Assembly (NCBI GenBank): GCA_965115835.1
Contig: OZ220471.1
Coordinates: forward strand, 1,302,001-1,366,000
Direction: 5' to 3'
From: Foliamicus sp965115835
GTDB lineage: Bacteria; Pseudomonadota; Gammaproteobacteria; Steroidobacterales; Foliamicaceae
Length of the DNA stretch: 64,000 nucleotides
Each line of letters begins with the position of its first letter. Position 1 is the stretch's first letter. The notes beneath the pieces were generated by a model. It was given only the letters and a program-made list of their open reading frames with translations, searched no databases and was not told the origin of the DNA. The position numbers were made by a program, and so were the translations under genes. This document shows positions 43,201 through 51,537 of the stretch, in pieces.

Positions 43201-44272
43201 GCGTGGCGCAGGGAAACAGATTGACGCCGAGGCCGGTCGTAATGCCGGCAGGCGCCTGCGTGATCGCGACGCGGTTATTCCCCTCGAGGTTCGCAAGCCG
43301 GTTAATGTACGAGTTTCCCCCGGTGCGTTGTTGTAGCCAGACGAGATTATCATTCCCCCTGACCTGCTTGACCGACAGCAGGTTGAAGCACACCAGCGTC
43401 GTCGCATCGGCCGACCCGACCGTGACGGTTTTATCCGGATCGGAGGTCAGCGTCGGGGTCGACCCCCGCGGCACGGCGCTGACCCAGCCAAGGTTGTGGA
43501 TCACGGAATGAGCGTGGGCGCCGCCCCCGCCGCTCATATACCGAATAGCGATATTGTAGGTCCTTCCGTTAACAAGATTTTCAATGTCAGCTGAGCGGGC
43601 GGCAGTATAGTCTGCAAGCTGTTTCCATGGGCCGCCGCCTGTTCCCTCAAAAGTCTGATGCTCCCAGTGACTGCCGACTTGACTACCGTGATAGGCCCAG
43701 CGGACCCGTATTTTGCTGTCCAGCCCGGTGGCGGACAAGATGATGAGGTCGTTCGGCACCACCGTGACACGGTTGGAAGTTGCAATATGAATCCCGCCAG
43801 GACGATTCGCTCGCAACTCGATCTGATATATCGCGCCGTTGGTCAGACCGGTTAGCGTCGCTGTGGGAGCCGTCGTCGCCGTTCCGGAAAAGGTTTTAGC
43901 TCCGGATACGCGGTACTGCCAACGAATTTGTCCGGTAATGCCGGTCCAGGTCCAGGACAGGTCGACCTTGCCGTTGCCCGGCGTTGCGGTGAGTGTAATG
44001 GACTGCGCTTGCGCGGTCTGCGGCGCGAGGGCGGCGGCGAGCGCAAGCAGGAAGACGCCGGCGAATGCCGCGTTCAGACGCCGTGGGGTTATCCGGGGGT
44101 ACGCGCTCACTGGCTCAGCCTCGCGCCTGAATTTCAGGGGGGGGGGGGTACAGGCAGGCCATGCGCCAAGTGCGCATGCGGCGCCCCGACCCCGCCCGAA
44201 ATGCCGCGCCAGCCAGCCCATCGCAGCCGACACGGCGCTGTCGCCTTCGAGTCTGTTACCCATCTTCGCCAT
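40247..44272 (-). CDS. Large secreted FN3 / Calx-beta / leucine-rich-repeat surface protein, probably phase-variable
   Basis: The 1341-residue protein starts at ATG 44272, eight bases after a perfect AGGAGG. A 55-residue basic leader containing the C12 tract (codons 42-46, T-P-P-P-L) precedes a signal-peptide-like segment (LNAAFAGVFLLALAAALAPQTAQAQ). The mature part has FN3-like modules near the N-terminus and centre (KPTGFTAVQGSG, KPSGLSAEAGVG), a Calx-beta-like module (ITEGDSGSTDVTI) and a second beta-module (LTINEGSSGTYAVNL). A Gly/Asp linker follows, then about twenty 22-residue leucine-rich repeats of internalin type (LETLRLDxxGxSDLTPL) from about residue 857 to the end. No membrane anchor or sorting signal is evident. 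A host or surface adhesion role is likely but unproven. Confidence 0.85.
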   Translation of the reverse strand: MAKMGNRLEGDSAVSAAMGWLARHFGRGRGAACALGAWPACTPPPLKFRREAEPVSAYPRITPRRLNAAFAGVFLLALAAALAPQTAQAQSITLTATPGNGKVDLSWTWTGITGQIRWQYRVSGAKTFSGTATTAPTATLTGLTNGAIYQIELRANRPGGIHIATSNRVTVVPNDLIILSATGLDSKIRVRWAYHGSQVGSHWEHQTFEGTGGGPWKQLADYTAARSADIENLVNGRTYNIAIRYMSGGGGAHAHSVIHNLGWVSAVPRGSTPTLTSDPDKTVTVGSADATTLVCFNLLSVKQVRGNDNLVWLQQRTGGNSYINRLANLEGNNRVAITQAPAGITTGLGVNLFPCATLGVGAHTVTWSWKGRDGTAVAGTTSTTVTVTEKAASPKKTITLSASPSATITEGDSGSTDVTITFTLSEPAPTNFSVSLGYPSDIGTATASGKGRDPCDPPLLPKDTDVCLPNGVIVPIAEGQTQGTKVVRILGDTRDEPDETINLIGYEDGWATGRLTLTIRDDDEAGSSTRPAKPTGFTAVQGSGNGQAVLSWTNPNDASITRWRYSQDGAWRNVPGSSATTITHTVTGLSTGTAYAFKVRAVNANGAGVASSQATVTMVWKGVPSKPSGLSAEAGVGQVTLSWDAQPNQRIARWGHQRRASGGAWPASATFVAGTGAATSRTITGLTAGTAYEFRIRASQGAGNNGPWSDVVTATPFAASTPRVVVAPTALTINEGSSGTYAVNLNTAPAANVTVTVGGQSGEVTVTGSPLTFTPGNYGTAQTVTVNAGTDDDRTNDTATLTHTSASSDSNYGSSLRIDNVTVTVTDTTRSPSAPTDDGDGGDVGSVGDVVEVVGGGGVSFPDAGLARVVARALGATDLTRSNKTEVALLSGLNATRSGVADLTGLEIALSLKSLNLSGNRISDLTPLVGLTRLGNLDLSSNRRIMDLTPLSGLALLETLRLDRTGVSDLTPLVGLVRLKTLNLSWNRQIVDLSPLSELILLETLRLDGIGASDLTPLAGLIRLETLTLSSNRQIVDLSPLSGLTMLETLRLDHIGVTDFSLLSAFAELRTLSLSGNGITDLSPLQALLKLSFLHLGANQIEDVSLLADLTTLRSLSLNDNRITDVSALAALPRLASLNLNGNPLSGFPSTGFRQLRGLYLRDCGLVDIGALANLTQIETLFLDGNGISNLSPLSSFSGLTKLFLARNAVSDLTPLSQLAALRQLVLDDNSISDVSALSSLSSLTKLFLARNKISNLTPLLQLAELEQLVLDGNDVADVSALSGLQKLELLSLGQNQVADIAALAELPALEYLDLRDNPLDPDALSIHIPALEERGVQVLY
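41114..41408 (-). repeat. 135-bp super-repeats in the LRR-coding region
   Basis: The sequence GTCAAGACGCAGCGTCTCCA recurs exactly at 41114, 41249 and 41384, a constant 135-base period equal to 45 codons or two LRRs. Neighbouring bases are also similar between units. Such near-identical units allow recombination that changes the repeat number. Confidence 0.85.
44137..44148 (-). repeat. C12 homopolymer in the 5' coding region of the LRR protein gene (candidate contingency tract)
   Basis: Twelve consecutive G (C on the coding strand) lie about 125 bases after the ATG with the strong ribosome site and before the signal-peptide codons. At C12 the frame is open. With C11 the codon right after the tract is TGA, and with C13 a TGA follows seven codons after the tract. 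Slippage by one base would switch the protein off. Long mononucleotide tracts are also prone to assembly error. Confidence 0.9.
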
Positions 44273-44448
44273 GACACCGCCCTCCTGTCTGGAATTTCCC
44301 AATGCCTCGCAGGCGTAAGTTGGAAATTATACCGCAACCTGGACATCGCTTCAGCCACACGACGGCAGGAAATGTGGGAGCGGAGGACAAACCAAGGCAA
44401 TTCCGGCAGGGAGCAACACAGTAACTTGCTCCGGCGAGGATATTTGGG

Positions 44449-45261
44449 CTATGCGGCGTCGAGAAAGGCAAGCACTTCTTCGGCAATCGCGCATGCGCCC
44501 TCTTCCATGACGGAGCGGGTCACGTCCCGGCGTTCGACGAAGACGGCGCCGGGAATCGCGCGGGCGGCCTTGCGTGTGTGTTCCGCAAGCACGAATCGGG
44601 TGGCCACGACCAGCGTGGCGTGCCGAATGTCTCGGAACTGCGGCGCGCAATCGTAGGTGAGCGTGGCGTGATAGCCCCAGTTGGCGTGCTCGCCGGCGCG
44701 CAGGAGTTCCACGAAGTGGCCGAAGGCCCGCTCGAACGACATGCCCCCGAGCCGCCGGGTCACCGCGAATTCCCAGGCCGATGCAAGGCTGTTCAGTTTT
44801 TCGGTGTAGCGCACCCCGGCGGTGGATTCGGAATACCGCGCATCCTGCTCCCCGGGAGTGAAATACGGCACGTCGATCAGCGCCATCTTGCGTATCCGGG
44901 CGCGTTCGAGTCGGGCCATCTCCACCGCCAGCAGACAACCGCTGTGAAACCCGAGCAGGTCGAACGGCGCCCCGGCGAGCTCTCCGCAGGCGGCGAGCGC
45001 CTCGTGCATGGCGGCGGCGATTTCCTCCATGGAGAGCATTTTTGCGGGGGAATCCGACCCTCCGTATCCGGGGCAATCCGGGGCGCAGATCACTCGCCGG
45101 TCGCCCAGCAGGGGAGCGATCGTCTCGAAGTAGCGGCCGCTGTAGGGAAAGGGATGCAGGCACACAAGCGCCGGTGCGCCTGCGCCCGGCGCCTTGCCGG
45201 GCGTGTGCAAGCGGAGATGGATCTGGCCCGAACGGGTGGCTGCGTAGCTGCGAATCATCAT
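44449..45261 (-). CDS. Alpha/beta-hydrolase-fold protein lacking the canonical triad (GxHxG)
   Basis: The 270-residue protein has the fold pattern CLHPFPYSG, ICAPDCPGYGGSDSPAK and an elbow reading LLGFHSGCLLA. Again His (residue 106) stands where the nucleophilic Ser belongs. The late part (VVATRFVLAEHTRKAARAIPG, then ERRDVTRSVMEEG) shows neither the usual acid nor the usual catalytic His. It is related in style to the protein encoded at 38293-39231, including the PGYGxSD motif. It has no signal peptide. It lies 78 bases after gcvPB on the same strand and 176 bases before the LRR gene start. Confidence 0.8.
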   Translation of the reverse strand: MMIRSYAATRSGQIHLRLHTPGKAPGAGAPALVCLHPFPYSGRYFETIAPLLGDRRVICAPDCPGYGGSDSPAKMLSMEEIAAAMHEALAACGELAGAPFDLLGFHSGCLLAVEMARLERARIRKMALIDVPYFTPGEQDARYSESTAGVRYTEKLNSLASAWEFAVTRRLGGMSFERAFGHFVELLRAGEHANWGYHATLTYDCAPQFRDIRHATLVVATRFVLAEHTRKAARAIPGAVFVERRDVTRSVMEEGACAIAEEVLAFLDAA

Positions 45262-45339
45262 GGGGAGATCCGCACACCCCTTGTCCCCCGGAGATAGCGC
45301 CGCAGCCGCTTGGCGGGCGCCGTCCGGCCGCCGTTTCCG

Positions 45340-46806
45340 CTATTCCCGGGCCAGCGCCGGCGCATACGAGAGGTTGGGCTTGCGCGCCGCAAGCACCTCG
45401 TCGGGGCGGCGGACGGGCAGGCGATGAGGCGCTGAAATCACCGCCTCGGGCTCGCTCAGCGCCTTGTCGCGAATCCGGACCATGGCGTCAACCAGGGCGT
45501 CCAGCGCTTCGGGGGACTCCGTTTCAGTGGGCTCGACAAGCAGGCACTCGGGCACCAGCAAGGGGAAATACACCGTGGGCGCATGAAACCCTTCGTCGAG
45601 CATGGCCTTGGCGAAATCGGCCGCGCTCACACCGGTATCTTCGCGCAGGCGTTTCAAACTCACGACGAACTCGTGGCCGGCGCGCCGGGACGGGTACGCC
45701 AGATCGAAGCCTTCCGCTGCGAGCCGGCACGCCAGATAGTTGGCGTTCAGGACCGCATGACCGGACACCCTTTGAAGCCCCTCCCGCCCCAGCATCCTCA
45801 TGTACGCCCAGGCGCGCAGCAACACGCCGATATTCCCGCCGTTGGCGGCCAGACGCCCTATGCTCCGGGGGCAGTCGGTCCGCCAGCGATACCCTCCCTT
45901 GCTCTGCTCCACCACCGGAACGGGAAGAAAGGGCTTGAGCGCAGCCGTCACGCCCACGGCGCCGGCGCCGGGTCCGCCGCCGCCGTGGGGCGTGGAAAAC
46001 GTCTTGTGGAGATTCAGGTGGACGGCGTCGAACCCCATGTCGCCGGGCAATACGCGGCCCAGCAAGGCGTTGAGGTTGGCGCCGTCGTAATACAGCAGCC
46101 CGCCGGCGGTGTGAACGCGCTCCGAGATCTCGAGAATGCGGCGCTCGAAAACGCCCAGGGTGGACGGATTGGTGAGCATGATGCCGGCGGTCCGAGGGCC
46201 CAGCGCGGCGTCCAGCGCCCCAAGGTCGATATCGCCGTCCTTGCCGGTGGCGATCTCGCGAACTTTCATGCCGCACATGGCCGCGGTGGCCGGATTGGTG
46301 CCATGGGCGGCGTCGGGCACGATGATTTCATCGCGGTCATGGTCCCCGCGCGACCGGTGATAGGCCCTGAACATCGCCACGCCGGCAAACTCTCCCTGCG
46401 CTCCCGCCATCGGCGCCAGGGAGACGGCTTCCATGCCCGTCACCCGGGCGAGCATTTCCTGAAGTTCGTGCAGACACTCCAAAAGCCCCTGAGCGGCCGA
46501 ATCGGGGGTGGCCGGATGCATATCCAGAAAGCCCGGCAGCGAGGCCAGGCGGTGGCAGGCCCGCGGGTTGTACTTCATGGTGCAGGAGCCCAGCGGATAG
46601 CTGTTGGTGTCTATGCAGAAGTTGAGTTGCGAAAGGCGCGTGTAGTGGCGCACCGCATCCAGTTCGGAAACCTCCGGCAGGGGCGCGTCCCGCTCCCGGA
46701 TCAGTTCCTCCGGCAGGCCTGCCGGTTGCGGGACAGCGCCTGCCGGCGCCTGCGCCCGCGCCCGCCGGCCCGGGTGCGAAATTTCGAAAATCAGCTTACG
46801 CGGCAT
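45340..46806 (-). CDS. gcvPB: Glycine dehydrogenase (decarboxylating) subunit 2, GcvPB
   Basis: GcvPB is the PLP-binding half of the split glycine decarboxylase (P-protein). The 488 residues include YPLGSCTMKYNPR, SLAPMAGAQGEFAG, PDAAHGTNPATAAMCG, YYDGANLNALLG, and the PLP-lysine motif HLNLHKTFSTPHGGGGPG. The start overlaps the gcvPA stop by 11 bases. Most gammaproteobacteria carry a single fused GcvP of about 950 residues, so the split form is notable here. Confidence 0.95.
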   Translation of the reverse strand: MPRKLIFEISHPGRRARAQAPAGAVPQPAGLPEELIRERDAPLPEVSELDAVRHYTRLSQLNFCIDTNSYPLGSCTMKYNPRACHRLASLPGFLDMHPATPDSAAQGLLECLHELQEMLARVTGMEAVSLAPMAGAQGEFAGVAMFRAYHRSRGDHDRDEIIVPDAAHGTNPATAAMCGMKVREIATGKDGDIDLGALDAALGPRTAGIMLTNPSTLGVFERRILEISERVHTAGGLLYYDGANLNALLGRVLPGDMGFDAVHLNLHKTFSTPHGGGGPGAGAVGVTAALKPFLPVPVVEQSKGGYRWRTDCPRSIGRLAANGGNIGVLLRAWAYMRMLGREGLQRVSGHAVLNANYLACRLAAEGFDLAYPSRRAGHEFVVSLKRLREDTGVSAADFAKAMLDEGFHAPTVYFPLLVPECLLVEPTETESPEALDALVDAMVRIRDKALSEPEAVISAPHRLPVRRPDEVLAARKPNLSYAPALARE

Positions 46807-48181
46807 GCCGCCCCCTTCCTCCGGGCGAAGGTTGCTCGCGCATTACCCTTTCCATGGCCGAGGCGTAGAACTCGATTTCCTCCGTCGTGCGCATTTCGGT
46901 TGCGCACACCAGCAGCGCATTGCCCAGTTCCGGGTAGTCCGCCGAAACATCGATGCCGCCAAGGATGCCCTCCCCGACCAACGCGGCCAGAACGGGCGCT
47001 ACCGGCCGGTCCAGGCACAGGATATCCTCGTGAAAGAAAGGCGCATCCCAGGCCCGCCGGATCCCGCGGATGGCCGTCAGCGCCTCTGTCAGTTCCGCTG
47101 CCCTTGCGTGGCAGGCCGCCGCCACCCGGCGCAGACCCTGACCGCCCAACAGCGCCATGTACAGCGTGGCCGCGACCACCATCAGACCCTGGTTGGTGCA
47201 GATATTGGAGGTGGCCCGGCTGCGGCGGATGTGCTGCTCGCGCGCCTGCAGGGTCAGCACGTAGGCCGGATCGCCCGCCAAATCGACGGTCCTCCCGGCC
47301 AGACGCCCGGGTATCTGGCGAAGATGGCGGGCCTTGCAGGCCAAAAGCCCCAGGTAGGGGCCGCCGCCGGACATGGGAATACCCAGGGGCTGGCCTTCGC
47401 CACAGACAATATCGGCGCCCCATTCTCCCGGGGGCCGCAGCGCTCCCAGCGCCACAGGGTTGGCGCCCACCACCAGCAGGGCCTGTTCCCGGTCGGCCCT
47501 CGCCCTCCAGGCGCCGAGGTCCGGAAGGCCTCCCAGATAGCTCGGCGTGGCCACGGCGAACGCCGCGAAACCGCCGCCGGGATCCCGGTCCAGCGGCCCG
47601 AAATCGGCCCCGCCATTCGCATCCAGCGGCACTTCCACCAACTCGATCTCCTGTCCTTTCAGCAGCGTTGCCGCCACGGACCGCCAGGCCGGATGCAGCG
47701 ATCGGGCCACCGCAATCCGGCGCGAGGCCGACTGCCGGTTGCAGCGCACCGCCATCAGACAGGCTTCGGCGAAGGCGGTGGCGCCGTCGTACAGCGACGC
47801 ATTGGCGACCTCCATGCCGGTCAGCCCGGCAATCATGGTCTGGTACTCGTAGGTCAGCTGCAGGGAACCCTGGGCGGCTTCCGCCTGGTACGGCGTGTAG
47901 TTGCTGTAAAACTCGCCACGCGAGGCGATGTCCCATACCGCCGCCGGAATGTGATGCTCGTATGCGCCGCCGCCGGCGAAACACACCAGCGGGCGGTTAC
48001 GCCGGGCGCGCTCCCTGGCAATCCGGCCTATTCCGGCTTCGTCCAGCCCGGGAAAAATTTCCGGTGGCTCGGCGCGCAGCAGCGCCGCCGGAATCTCGTC
48101 GTACAGATCGCCCATGGCGCCCGCGCCCAGGCGCCGCAGCATGTCCCGAACCTGCGAGGAGGTGTGCGGAACAAAGGGCAT
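46796..48181 (-). CDS. gcvPA: Glycine dehydrogenase (decarboxylating) subunit 1, GcvPA
   Basis: The 461-residue protein is the partner half of the split P-protein. Landmarks are FAGGGAYEHHIPAAVWDIASRGEFYSNYTPYQAEAAQGSLQ, NASLYDGATAFAEACLMA, GEGQPLGIPMSGGGPYLG and RRSRATSNICTNQGLM. It forms a heterotetramer with GcvPB, decarboxylates glycine and passes the aminomethyl group to GcvH. It lies six bases after gcvH. Confidence 0.95.
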   Translation of the reverse strand: MPFVPHTSSQVRDMLRRLGAGAMGDLYDEIPAALLRAEPPEIFPGLDEAGIGRIARERARRNRPLVCFAGGGAYEHHIPAAVWDIASRGEFYSNYTPYQAEAAQGSLQLTYEYQTMIAGLTGMEVANASLYDGATAFAEACLMAVRCNRQSASRRIAVARSLHPAWRSVAATLLKGQEIELVEVPLDANGGADFGPLDRDPGGGFAAFAVATPSYLGGLPDLGAWRARADREQALLVVGANPVALGALRPPGEWGADIVCGEGQPLGIPMSGGGPYLGLLACKARHLRQIPGRLAGRTVDLAGDPAYVLTLQAREQHIRRSRATSNICTNQGLMVVAATLYMALLGGQGLRRVAAACHARAAELTEALTAIRGIRRAWDAPFFHEDILCLDRPVAPVLAALVGEGILGGIDVSADYPELGNALLVCATEMRTTEEIEFYASAMERVMREQPSPGGRGRHAA

Positions 48182-48187
48182 GTCGGA

Positions 48188-48574
48188 TCAGGACTCCAGA
48201 AGCTCCGCGTACTGGTCCGAGTCCATCAGATCCCCCCATTCGGCGGGATCTTCCGGCGTCATCCGAAACAACCACCCGGAGCCATAGGGGTCCTCCGAAA
48301 TCAACTCCGGCGATTCCTTGAGAGCATCGTTTACGGAAACGACCTCGCCTCCCACCGGCGCGTACACATCGCTGGCCGCCTTGACCGATTCCACCACCGC
48401 GCAGATGTCGCCGGCCACGAACGAAGCGCCTGCTTCGGGGGTGTCCACATACACCAGATCGCCCAGCTGCTCCTGCGCATAGTCGGTCAACCCCACCACC
48501 AGCACGCCGTCGTCTTCCAGACGCGCCCATTCGTGCTCGCTGGTGTATTTGAGATCAGTTGGAATTTCAGACAC
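48188..48574 (-). CDS. gcvH: Glycine cleavage system H protein
   Basis: The 128-residue lipoyl carrier has the family N-terminus (LKYTSEHEWARLEDDG). The lipoylation site is Lys 65 in VVESVKAASDVYAP, and the tail is SGWLFRMTPEDPAEW. It shuttles the methylamine group between P, T and L proteins. Its ATG overlaps the gcvT stop by eight bases. Confidence 0.97.
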   Translation of the reverse strand: MSEIPTDLKYTSEHEWARLEDDGVLVVGLTDYAQEQLGDLVYVDTPEAGASFVAGDICAVVESVKAASDVYAPVGGEVVSVNDALKESPELISEDPYGSGWLFRMTPEDPAEWGDLMDSDQYAELLES

Positions 48575-49703
48575 TGCTATGCCCTCTCCCTTGTCTTTCG
48601 TTCAGGTCAACCCGTATTCGGCCACGGCGCACGAATGGCGGTTCGACAATGTTGCAGGACACTCCCGCGCCACGGATTTCAACCTCGCACTCCGTGTAGC
48701 AGCCATTCGGCGCCCGCGCCAGACCGATCGAAGCGCTCATGGTAGGGGAATAACCGCCGCTGGTCACTACACCCGGACCCTGAGGCGTTCGCACCTTCTG
48801 GCCGGCGCGAAGGACGCCCCTGCCTGCGAGCACCAGACCCTTGAACGACGGCAGCTCCCGGCTCTTCCGGATCGCCTCCAGCGCCCGGCGGCCGATGAAG
48901 TCCCGCCGGGGCGGGTCCATCGCGACGGTCCATGTCAGGCCGCAGTGCAGGGGAGTCACGCTCGCATCCATGTCCTGACCGTAAAGACAAAGCCCGGCTT
49001 CCAGGCGCAACGTGTCCCGCGCGCCCAGCCCGCAGGGAGTTGCGCCCGCTTCAAGCAGGGCCCGCCAGAACGCCCGGCCCATGCCGGCGTCAAGATAGAT
49101 TTCAAAACCGTCCTCGCCCGTATAGCCGGTTCGCGCGGCAAGGACTCCATCCTGCTCCACGGCGTGGAAGACCTTCAGCGCCGCCAGGGCGACGGCATAT
49201 TGCGGGCCGATCACGGGCGCGGCCACCGCAGCGCCCAACTCCATCGCCTGCGGCCCCTGAACCGCCAGCGTGACGCGGCCCTCCCCGGGCTCGAGCCGCA
49301 CCGGGAAAGCCCGCGCCGCCCTGCGCATCTGCGCCCGCACCGTCTTCACAGTGGCCGCGTTGCTGACCACCCGGTAGCGGTCGTCGGCAAGCCGATAGAC
49401 CACAAGGTCGTCGAGAACGCCTCCGGACTCTTCAAGCAGGCAACTGTACAGCCCTGCAACACGCCCGCCCAGACGGTCGATGTCGTTGGCCAGCAAACGG
49501 CGCAGATAAGATCTGGCGCCGCGTCCCGTCACTTCGGTGAGCGCCAGATGGGACACATCGAACACCCCGGCGGCAGTGCGCACCGCATGGTGCTCGGACA
49601 CCTGCGAACCGTAATGCAGCGGCAGGCTCCAGCCGGCAAAGTCCACCATCCGCGCGCCCAGCGCACGATGTGCGTCCCGCAGCGCCGTGGCCCTACCCGC
49701 CAT
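48567..49703 (-). CDS. gcvT: Aminomethyltransferase (glycine cleavage T protein)
   Basis: The 378-residue protein transfers the one-carbon unit to tetrahydrofolate. Landmarks are RMVDFAGWSLPLHYG, AAGVFDVSHL, TGYTGEDGFEIYL, CGLGARDTLRLEAGLCLYGQDMD, and GRRALE with the terminal NIVEPPFVRRGRIRV. ATG 49703 gives the family start; the frame is open to 49799. It overlaps the 3' end of the DUF885 gene by 11 bases. No space exists here for the glycine riboswitch that often precedes gcvT. Confidence 0.94.
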   Translation of the reverse strand: MAGRATALRDAHRALGARMVDFAGWSLPLHYGSQVSEHHAVRTAAGVFDVSHLALTEVTGRGARSYLRRLLANDIDRLGGRVAGLYSCLLEESGGVLDDLVVYRLADDRYRVVSNAATVKTVRAQMRRAARAFPVRLEPGEGRVTLAVQGPQAMELGAAVAAPVIGPQYAVALAALKVFHAVEQDGVLAARTGYTGEDGFEIYLDAGMGRAFWRALLEAGATPCGLGARDTLRLEAGLCLYGQDMDASVTPLHCGLTWTVAMDPPRRDFIGRRALEAIRKSRELPSFKGLVLAGRGVLRAGQKVRTPQGPGVVTSGGYSPTMSASIGLARAPNGCYTECEVEIRGAGVSCNIVEPPFVRRGRIRVDLNERQGRGHSSV

Positions 49704-51477
49704 CGGCAGAACGCGCGATAAAGGCTTCGGTCTCGCGCTCCAGCAGGGGCAGCGGCAGGGCGCCGTTGGCCAGCAGGGCGTCATGGAAGCGCCGCACATC
49801 GAAGCTCGCGCCCAGCGCCTCTTCGCTGCGGCGGCGCAATTCCCTGATCTTCAGTTCTCCCAGCTTGTAGGCCAGGGCCTGTCCGGGCCATGCAATGTAG
49901 CGATTGATCTCGTTTTCGACGTTGGCAAGGCTGAGCGAGGTGTGGTCGGCGAGGTAGGCCACCGCCTGCTCGCGAGTCCAGCCCAGGGCGTGTATCCCCG
50001 TATCGATGACCAGCCGGCAGGCGCGCCACATCTCGTAGCTCAACCGCCCGAAACGCTCGTATGGCGTGGTGTAGACGCCCATTTCCACGCCCAGCCACTC
50101 CGCATACAGCGCCCATCCCTCCACGAACGCGGTAAAGCCCAGCACGCGCCGGAACTCCGGGACGCCCTCCAGTTCCCGGGCAAGCGCGATTTGCAGGTGA
50201 TGACCGGGCGTCGCCTCGTGAAGGGTCAGCGCCGGAAGCGCGTACAGGGGCCGCTGATCCAGCGCATGGGTGTTCAGCCAGTAATAGCCGCCGCGATTTC
50301 CGCCTCGTGGCGCAGGCCAGTAACGGGCGGTCGTTCCCATGGGCGCCATTTCCGCCGGCATGGGCATGATTCCGTAGGGCATCCTGGGGAGCAGTCCGAA
50401 CCAGCCCGGCAACAGGCCATCCACCTTCTTGGCGATCCGGGACGCACTGCTCAGCAACTCTTCCTCGGTCCCGGCGTAAAAGCGCGGGTCGGTGCGCAGA
50501 AACGTCACGAACGCCTCGATGCCGCCGTCGAACCCGAGCGCCTCCACGATGGCGAGCATTTCCTTGCGGATTCGCGCCACTTCCGCCCGGCCGATGGCGT
50601 GAATTTCCTCCGGCGCGAGATCCAGCGTGGTCATCGCCCGGATCCTCTGCCGATAGTAGCCGTCTCCCCCGGGGAGTTCCGAAGCGCCGATGCTCTCGCG
50701 CGCATGGAGGCGGTATTCCCCGTCGAGGAACGCCGCCAGCCTTCGGAACGCCCCAAGCGCCTGCACTCCGATGATTTCCCTCGCATCCGCCTCCAGGCGA
50801 ATCCTCTCCGCCGCAGCGATAGAATCGGGCATGCTCAGGAAAGGCCGGAAGAAAGCGCTGTCTCTCACCGCCTCCGAGGCCGGCACGGCCACCGTGGGCA
50901 GCACGCTGTCCAGAACGACCAGCGGGGCGACAAAACCATCGTTGATGCCCGCGCGCATGTTCTGGATGTGCTGCTCTACATGTTCCGGGATGGCCTGCAA
51001 GCGCTGCAGGTATTCTTCGTAGGCGCTGCTGTCGGGAAAGGCGATTCCGTCGGCCGAACGCAGCAACCGCGAATGGAAGCCGCTGTCGGCGATGAACGGA
51101 ATGCGTTCGGGATAGTGCGCGGAAGCTTCGATCCGGTTGCGCAGCATCCACTCGAGCAGCTCGTGATCCAGCCGGCGATGCGACGGAAGCGAATCGACCG
51201 GCAGCCGCCCGAGACGTTCCATGAAAGCGTCGGCCTGACGCTTGCGGCGCTCGATATCGTCGAAGGACACGCCGGGAAGTCTTGCGTTGTAGCCCTCGGC
51301 GCCCATGGCGGTCGCCAGCAGGGGATTTTCCCGCAGCCGGGCGGCCCACTCGTCGGCGAGCAGCTCGTCCAGCGCCTGCTCCGCCCGCTCCGCGCCCGGC
51401 TGCTCCGCAAGGACCGGAACACCCCCCAGGACCACAAGAAAACCCAGCAAACACGCGGGTCCGTATACGCTTCGCAT
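49693..51477 (-). CDS. DUF885 family exported metallopeptidase-like protein
   Basis: The 594-residue protein has a signal peptide (GPACLLGFLVVLGGVPVLAE). The DUF885 hallmark is ALTLHEATPGHHLQIALARE, a zinc-type HExxxxxH motif, with later FVEGWALYAEWLG (the family EGW...E motif) and YIAWPGQALAYKLGELKI. These proteins are thought to be periplasmic peptidases, but few are characterised. The tight 11-base overlap with gcvT couples it to glycine catabolism, which might suit glycine-rich peptides (inference). It lies 61 bases after infA. Confidence 0.9.
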   Translation of the reverse strand: MRSVYGPACLLGFLVVLGGVPVLAEQPGAERAEQALDELLADEWAARLRENPLLATAMGAEGYNARLPGVSFDDIERRKRQADAFMERLGRLPVDSLPSHRRLDHELLEWMLRNRIEASAHYPERIPFIADSGFHSRLLRSADGIAFPDSSAYEEYLQRLQAIPEHVEQHIQNMRAGINDGFVAPLVVLDSVLPTVAVPASEAVRDSAFFRPFLSMPDSIAAAERIRLEADAREIIGVQALGAFRRLAAFLDGEYRLHARESIGASELPGGDGYYRQRIRAMTTLDLAPEEIHAIGRAEVARIRKEMLAIVEALGFDGGIEAFVTFLRTDPRFYAGTEEELLSSASRIAKKVDGLLPGWFGLLPRMPYGIMPMPAEMAPMGTTARYWPAPRGGNRGGYYWLNTHALDQRPLYALPALTLHEATPGHHLQIALARELEGVPEFRRVLGFTAFVEGWALYAEWLGVEMGVYTTPYERFGRLSYEMWRACRLVIDTGIHALGWTREQAVAYLADHTSLSLANVENEINRYIAWPGQALAYKLGELKIRELRRRSEEALGASFDVRRFHDALLANGALPLPLLERETEAFIARSADGG

Positions 51478-51537
51478 GCGTTCTCTCCTGCAATATCTCC
51501 GTAGCGCCGCCCGAACCGGGCTGCGCGGAAATGGCGC

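Noticed and set aside
48550..49720. Glycine riboswitch upstream of gcvT
   Set aside because: gcvT overlaps the preceding gene by 11 bases and the genes around it are packed, leaving no leader.
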